From: Variovorax gossypii
GTDB lineage: Bacteria; Pseudomonadota; Gammaproteobacteria; Burkholderiales; Burkholderiaceae_C
DNA: 64,000 nucleotides
Direction of reading: 5' to 3'
NCBI RefSeq assembly: GCF_003965815.1
Contig: NZ_RXOE01000004.1
Location: 186,001 to 250,000 of the forward strand
Within the stretch, counting starts at the first letter, position 1; every line of letters starts with the position of its first letter. Below are positions 59,706-64,000 of the stretch, piece after piece. The notes beneath the pieces are model-generated. The model was not told where the DNA came from. It did no database searches and saw only the letters and a list, made by a program, of their open reading frames with translations. Both the position numbers and the translations under genes were made by a program.

Positions 59706-60347
59706 TCAGAAGCCGAGGCTCTCCAGCAGGTCGTCGACCTGCGCCTGGTCGGTCACGGCATCGGGGTTGCCGGGCTTGATCTGCGGGCCGTTCTGCAGGC
59801 TCTGCACGGCCTCGTGGCGCTTCTCGGGCGCGGAGTTGTCGATCAGCACCTGCAGCAGCTGCGTCTCGACGTCGTTGACCACTTCCATCATCTTCTTGAT
59901 GACCTGGCCCGTCAGGTCCTGGAAGTCCTGCGCCATCAGGATCTCCATGAGCTGCGTGTTGATCGCGCTGGCGCGGTCCGGCACCTCGTTGAGGTAGCCG
60001 CGCGTGTCCAGCACGAGCTCGCGCGCATGGTCGAGCTCGATGGGGTTCTCGAACCACTGGTCCCAGCGCTTGCTGAGGCTCTTCGCGTCGGTGGCCAGCG
60101 CTTCCTGCAACGGCTGCGCCACGTCGATGGCGTTGAGCGCGCGGTGCGCCGCACGCTCGGTGGTTGCGGCCACGTAGCTCAGGCGGTCGCGCGCGTCGGG
60201 GATGGCCTGCGCGGCCTTGGCCACCTGTTTGTCGAGGCCCAGCTCGCGCAGGCCGTCGCGCAGCTGGCGCGTGAGCTGGCCGATGCGGCCCAGCAGTTCC
60301 TCGGTGGTGTTGGCGGAGTCCGCCACGGCGGCAGTGTTCTGGCTCAT
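59706..60347 (-). CDS. cheZ: Chemotaxis protein phosphatase CheZ
   Basis: 213-residue helical CheY-P phosphatase. The active-site region MAQDFQDLTGQVIKKMMEVV (catalytic Q in DLTGQ) and the C-terminal CheY-binding peptide DDLLESLGF are present. One base separates it from the cheY stop, so the two are made together. Confidence 0.95.
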   Translation of the reverse strand: MSQNTAAVADSANTTEELLGRIGQLTRQLRDGLRELGLDKQVAKAAQAIPDARDRLSYVAATTERAAHRALNAIDVAQPLQEALATDAKSLSKRWDQWFENPIELDHARELVLDTRGYLNEVPDRASAINTQLMEILMAQDFQDLTGQVIKKMMEVVNDVETQLLQVLIDNSAPEKRHEAVQSLQNGPQIKPGNPDAVTDQAQVDDLLESLGF

Positions 60348-60348
60348 G

Positions 60349-60747
60349 TCACGCGGCCTCCTTGGCCAGCTTCTCGAAGATCTTGGTGATCTTTTCTTCG
60401 AGCGTGGCGGCGGTGAAGGGCTTCACCACGTAGCCGTTGGCACCGGCCTGCGCCGCCGCGACGATGTTCTCCTTCTTCGCCTCGGCGGTGACCATCAGCA
60501 CCGGCAGCTTCTTCAGCTCCGGGTCGGCGCGAATGGTCTGCAGCATGGTCAGGCCGTCCATGTTGGGCATGTTCCAGTCGGACACCACGAAGCCGAAGTT
60601 GCCGCCGCGCAGCTTCTCGATGCCGGCGGCGCCGTCCTCGGCCTCGTCGACGTTGTGGAACTCGAGTTCCTTCAGCAGGTTGCGCACGATGCGGCGCATG
60701 GTCGGGAAGTCGTCCACAACCAGGATTTTGATGCTCTTGTCCATCAC
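60349..60747 (-). CDS. cheY: Chemotaxis response regulator CheY
   Basis: 132-residue single receiver domain. Acidic pair D12/D13, phospho-acceptor D57 (VVSDWNMPNMDG), T in VTAEAKKEN and K in VVKPF. KELEFHNVDEAEDG and MPNMDG are typical flagellar-motor CheY. It follows cheB by 33 bases and precedes cheZ. Confidence 0.97.
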   Translation of the reverse strand: MMDKSIKILVVDDFPTMRRIVRNLLKELEFHNVDEAEDGAAGIEKLRGGNFGFVVSDWNMPNMDGLTMLQTIRADPELKKLPVLMVTAEAKKENIVAAAQAGANGYVVKPFTAATLEEKITKIFEKLAKEAA

Positions 60748-60780
60748 GATATTTCCAACTCCAAGGTCGTTTTCTTTCTC

Positions 60781-61857
60781 TCAAACTCGGTTCGCACGTT
60801 CACCGAACGTGCGAAGGTGCGTCAGCACGCGGCGGCTCACTTCGGCCAGCGGCGACACGTCGTCCACCGCACCCAGCGCGATGGCCTCGCGCGGCATGCC
60901 GAAGACCACGCAGCTGGCCTCGTCCTGCGCCAGCGTGTGCGCGCCGGCGCGCCGCATGCGCAGCAGGCCCTCGGCGCCGTCCTTGCCCATGCCGGTCAGG
61001 ATGATTCCGATGGCGTTCTTGCCCGCGTGCTTGGCGGCCGAATCGAACAGCACGTCGATCGAGGGCCGGTGGCGGTTCACGGGCGGCTCCTGGTCGAGAT
61101 GGGCCACGTAATTGGCGCCGCTGCGCGCGAGCGACAGGTGGAAGCCGCCGGGCGCGATGTAGGCATAGCCCGGCAGCACGCGCTCGCCGTGCTCGGCTTC
61201 CTTCACGGTGATGCGGCACAGACCGTCCAGCCGCTGCGCGAACGAGCGCGTGAAGCCGGCAGGCATGTGCTGCGCGATCATCACCGCGGGCGAATCAGGG
61301 GGCAGCGGCTGCAGCACTTCGCGGATGGCCTCGGTGCCGCCCGTGGAGGCGCCGATGATGATGAGCTTCTCGGTGCTCAGCAGCGGGCTGCGCAGCAGTG
61401 ACTCCTGCGGTGCGTCGCCGCCCGGGCGCGCGGTCGCGGCGGGACGCAGGCGCGCGCTGGCGGCCGTGCGGATCTTGCCGGCGATCAGCTCGGTGTAGTT
61501 GAGCAGCCCGTCGCGCACGCCCAGGCGCGGCTTGGTCACGAAGTCGATGGCGCCCAGCTCGAGCGCGCGCAGCGCGATCTCGGAGCCGCGCTCGGTCAGC
61601 GACGAGACCATGACCACCGGCATGGGCCGCAGCCGCATGAGCTTCTCGAGGAACTCCAGGCCGTCCATACGCGGCATTTCCACGTCGAGCGTGAGCACGT
61701 CGGGGTTGGTGACCTTGATGAGGTCGCGCGCGACCAGCGGGTCGGCGGCCGTGCCCACCACGGTCATGTCGGCCTGGCTGTTGATGATCTCCGTCATCAC
61801 GCTGCGGATGAGTGCCGAGTCGTCGACGCACAGCACCTTGATTTTCTTGACGCTCAC
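60781..61857 (-). CDS. cheB: Chemotaxis methylesterase CheB
   Basis: 358 residues: receiver domain (CVDDSALIRSVM, D in LTLDVEMPRMDG), linker, then the glutamate methylesterase/deamidase domain with catalytic S in IGASTGGTEAI, H in AQHMPAGFT and D in GMGKDGAEGL. GTG start whose four bases overlap the cheD stop; a much longer in-frame extension runs antisense-like through cheD and was rejected. Confidence 0.96.
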   Translation of the reverse strand: MSVKKIKVLCVDDSALIRSVMTEIINSQADMTVVGTAADPLVARDLIKVTNPDVLTLDVEMPRMDGLEFLEKLMRLRPMPVVMVSSLTERGSEIALRALELGAIDFVTKPRLGVRDGLLNYTELIAGKIRTAASARLRPAATARPGGDAPQESLLRSPLLSTEKLIIIGASTGGTEAIREVLQPLPPDSPAVMIAQHMPAGFTRSFAQRLDGLCRITVKEAEHGERVLPGYAYIAPGGFHLSLARSGANYVAHLDQEPPVNRHRPSIDVLFDSAAKHAGKNAIGIILTGMGKDGAEGLLRMRRAGAHTLAQDEASCVVFGMPREAIALGAVDDVSPLAEVSRRVLTHLRTFGERANRV

Positions 61858-62495
61858 TGGATTCCTTTGTTGTCGGCCGCCGGTGCCGCGCGCGAGGTGG
61901 ACAGCCTGCGCAGCAGCTCGCCCTCCTCGTGCTGCACCTGCCGCACCTCTGTCTGCGCCCGCAGCTTGCGCACGATGGCCTTGCCCGTCGCCGGCACGAA
62001 GCACACGCGGCGCGCGTGCGGTCCGCGCAGGTCCTGCGCCGCGACCTCGATGCGCTCCTCGCGCAGGTAGCGAAGCACGAAGTCGGCGTTGCGGTCGCCG
62101 ATGTTCAGCGTGGTCATGTTGGCCAGCACCGCGCCGCCGCCGAACACCTTGGCGCGCAGCCGCTCGCGACGCGCGCCGGCGCGAACCAGCTCGCGGATCA
62201 GCACGTCCATGGCGTAGGTGCCGTAGCGCATCGATTCGGCGGCATCGCGCGCGGCGCCTCCCGCCCCCGATTCGCCGTCGTCGGGCAGCATGAAGTGGTT
62301 CATGCCGGCCACGCCGGCTTCCCTGTCGTGCAGGCAGGCGGCCACGCACGAGCCCAGCACCGTGCTCAGCACGGTGTTGCTCGAGGTCACGTAATACTCC
62401 GAGGGCAGCAGCTTCACGGCCATGAGGCCGACGTCGCGGTCGAAGTAGTGATGGCTGGCCACCGATTCGGGTGCCGCCGCGTTCGGGGCCGTCAT
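61854..62495 (-). CDS. cheD: Chemoreceptor glutamine deamidase CheD
   Basis: 213 residues. Catalytic cysteine in TVLGSCVAACLHD and histidine in GMNHFMLPD, then the conserved RYGTYAMDVLIREL and KVFGGGAVL segments. It deamidates receptor glutamines and thereby tunes the kinase. ATG overlaps the cheR stop by four bases. Confidence 0.96.
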   Translation of the reverse strand: MTAPNAAAPESVASHHYFDRDVGLMAVKLLPSEYYVTSSNTVLSTVLGSCVAACLHDREAGVAGMNHFMLPDDGESGAGGAARDAAESMRYGTYAMDVLIRELVRAGARRERLRAKVFGGGAVLANMTTLNIGDRNADFVLRYLREERIEVAAQDLRGPHARRVCFVPATGKAIVRKLRAQTEVRQVQHEEGELLRRLSTSRAAPAADNKGIQ

Positions 62496-63361
62496 GCGGA
62501 GGCACCCGGCGCACGCGTGCGCGCCAGCTCGTACACGGTCTGGCCCAGCGGCCGGAAGGCCTGGTTGACGAGCGACGCGTTCTCGGAATGTCCCGCGAAC
62601 AGCAGGCCGTCTGCCTTGAGCAGCGGCGCGAAGCGGTCGAGCACCTTCTTCTGCGTCGGCTTGTCGAAATAGATCATCACGTTGCGGCAGAAGATCGCGT
62701 CCACCGGCTCCTTCACGGGCCAGCTGCTGTCGAGCAGGTTGAGCCGCGAGAACTTCACCAGCGCCGCGACCTCGGGGCGCACGCGCACCTTGCCCGCGTT
62801 CGCGCCGGTGCCCTTGTTGAAGAAGCGCCGCAGCCGCTCGGGCGCGAGCCGGCGCACCTGCTCGGTGGTGAACACGCCGGTGGCGGCCTTGGCCAGCACG
62901 GCGGTGTCGATGTCGGTGGCGATCACGCGCGAGGCTGCCGCCTTGTCGCCCAACGCTTCCAGCAGCGTGATGGCTATCGAATAGGGCTCCTCGCCCGTCG
63001 ACGCCGCTGCGCACCACACGGTGACCGGCTGCTTCGCCTTGCGCACGTGGTCGGCCAGCGTCGGGAAGTGATGGGCCTCGCGGAAGAACGAGGTCAGGTT
63101 GGTGGTCAGCGAGTTGATGAAGAGCTGCCACTCGTCGCCGTCCTGGCGCTGCTCGAGCCAGTCGAGGTACGAGGCGAAGTCGGGCAGCTGCAGTTCCCGC
63201 AGCCGCCGCGACAGCCGGCTGTACACCATCTGCCGCTTCTGCTCGCCCAGGGCGATGCCCGCGCGGCGGTGGATCAGGGTCCGGATGCGCGAGAAGTCGT
63301 GGTCGGTGAAATGGAACTCGGTCGTCACGGCCAGCCTGGAAGCTTGGCTTTCAATGTACAT
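62492..63361 (-). CDS. cheR: Chemotaxis methyltransferase CheR
   Basis: 289 residues from the ATG of MYIESQAS; a TTG six codons upstream is an alternative. N-terminal helical domain with LIHRRAGIALGEQKRQMVYSRL, SAM domain with TNLTSFFREAHHF, VWCAAASTGEEPYSIA, DAIFCRNVMIYFD and GHSEN. It methylates receptor glutamates, opposing CheB. First of the coupled cheR-cheD-cheB set. Confidence 0.96.
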   Translation of the reverse strand: MYIESQASRLAVTTEFHFTDHDFSRIRTLIHRRAGIALGEQKRQMVYSRLSRRLRELQLPDFASYLDWLEQRQDGDEWQLFINSLTTNLTSFFREAHHFPTLADHVRKAKQPVTVWCAAASTGEEPYSIAITLLEALGDKAAASRVIATDIDTAVLAKAATGVFTTEQVRRLAPERLRRFFNKGTGANAGKVRVRPEVAALVKFSRLNLLDSSWPVKEPVDAIFCRNVMIYFDKPTQKKVLDRFAPLLKADGLLFAGHSENASLVNQAFRPLGQTVYELARTRAPGASA

Positions 63362-63427
63362 AGCGCCCACCGTTTCCAATGGACCGATCAGACGCGCGAA
63401 TGCCCTGCACTTCAGGCCTCCTTCGCG

Positions 63428-64000
63428 TCATGGGCCACCCGCGGCCGGGCTGGCGTCCTGCGCCCACACCAGTGCCGACAGCTGCGCCGCGTTGACCTGC
63501 GCCGGGCTCAGGAACAGGGCTTCCGACAGGCGTGCGGCCTCTCCGTCGTCGCGCTCGCAGCTCTCGGCGAGCGCGACGAAGGGGCCGTAAAGCCCGCCAC
63601 GCGAAAGAATGGCCTGCTGCACCGCCTCGGTGAGCTGCACCTTGCGCAGCACGCCTTCCATCGAGACGCCCAGCAACTGGTCGAGCAGCGAGAACATGCC
63701 GGCCACGAAGAGGTTGTCGGCCTCGCTGGCCGGCAGCATGCCCTGCCCGACCAGCTCGACGAAGCGCCCGCGCAGGATGGCCTTCTTCATCATGTACGGC
63801 GAACCCGCCTTGTTGCTGGTGGCCAGCAACAGCGAAAGCCAGCGGTACAGCGGCGAGTAGCCGAGCATGGCCACGGCATGGCGCAGCGAATGGATCTCCA
63901 CCGCCATGCCCACGGCGGGCGAGTTGATGTAGCGCAGCAGGCGGTAGGTGAGCGCGGCGTCGTGCTTCAGTGCAGCTTCGATGACGCGCAAGTCTTCGTT
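63428..64000 (-). CDS. HDOD-domain protein (partial; probable EAL-HDOD signalling protein)
   Basis: 191 codons of the 3' end are visible; the gene continues past the right edge. The segment KHDAALTYRLLRYINSPAVG, HSLRHAVAMLGYSPLYRWLSLL and DNLFVAGMFSLLDQLLG is the HDOD domain as found at the C-terminus of YuxH-type EAL-HDOD proteins. The N-terminal EAL part, if present, is outside the window. It lies upstream of cheR in the same direction, with 66 bases between. Confidence 0.8.
   Translation of the reverse strand, partial: NEDLRVIEAALKHDAALTYRLLRYINSPAVGMAVEIHSLRHAVAMLGYSPLYRWLSLLLATSNKAGSPYMMKKAILRGRFVELVGQGMLPASEADNLFVAGMFSLLDQLLGVSMEGVLRKVQLTEAVQQAILSRGGLYGPFVALAESCERDDGEAARLSEALFLSPAQVNAAQLSALVWAQDASPAAGGP

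Noticed and set aside
1..64000. tRNA, rRNA, CRISPR arrays, insertion sequences, integrases
   Set aside because: Reading both strands showed no cloverleaf with flanking CCA-type end, no regularly spaced direct repeats and no transposase or integrase motifs.

Overview
The window is a high-GC, densely packed stretch of a bacterial chromosome. Periplasmic Bug-type receptors without their membrane partners, a trimeric-type porin, a proteobacterial urea transporter, a PHA-depolymerase-like esterase and a flhB-flhA-flhF-flhG-fliA block next to cheRDBYZ all point to a Burkholderiales bacterium, most likely Variovorax or a close Comamonadaceae relative. This is inferred from gene content and protein style; no 16S gene is present. 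No tRNA, rRNA, CRISPR array, insertion sequence or prophage was seen, and no stretch of 300 bases is without a gene.

Region by region. 1-4278: a Ugp-like ABC uptake system (permease cut by the window edge, binding protein), a glycerol-1-phosphate dehydrogenase of the AraM/EgsA family and a divergent SorC-type regulator. 4254-5516: an MFS exporter with a long palindrome in its leader. 5650-11447: the complete urea transporter operon urtABCDE, with a pair of REP-like inverted repeats between urtA and urtB. 11565-12990: a nucleotide pyrophosphohydrolase divergent from an HTH-nucleotidyltransferase/HEPN-like pair that looks like a toxin-antitoxin or nucleotide-modifying module. 12987-15589: a 14-helix MFS exporter and a PHB-depolymerase-like esterase. 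15662-19480: polyphosphate kinase 2, a Pit phosphate transporter and a CorA/ZntB metal channel. 19578-24128: PHP phosphatase, EamA transporter, YciO-type protein, an S2P-like protein that has lost its HExxH motif, and TrpS with a C-terminal YegP-like domain. 24203-26371: a convergent two-component pair. 26471-38293: mixed accessory genes (VOC protein, holin-like membrane protein, FAD oxidoreductase with Bug receptor and LysR regulator, PhoD-like phosphatase with a secreted DUF1353 protein, GntR-like LacI regulator, MocR regulator with EamA transporter, methyltransferase, APH-like kinase).

38304-45676 is a coherent uptake and catabolic island: porin, Bug receptor, a DUF5624-like protein, an EAR-repeat beta-propeller, a LigI-like amidohydrolase and an HpcH/HpaI aldolase read in one direction from a divergent LysR regulator. 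The substrate is unknown and the propeller and DUF5624-like protein are unusual company. 46330-49863 is an idonate/gluconate module (IdnD, 2-hydroxyacid dehydrogenase, IdnO, gluconokinase) with two GntR-type operators in its divergent promoter; the matching regulator may be the LacI-family gene about 15 kb away at 32462.

50212-52209 is a GH15 glycosidase. From 52252 to the right edge everything reads leftward: HDOD protein, cheR, cheD, cheB, cheY, cheZ, flhB, flhA, flhF, flhG, fliA, that is, chemotaxis adaptation followed by export gate, flagellar placement and the flagellar sigma factor. FlhF has a C-terminal extension of about 435 residues, and FlhG lacks both lysines of its MinD-type P-loop.
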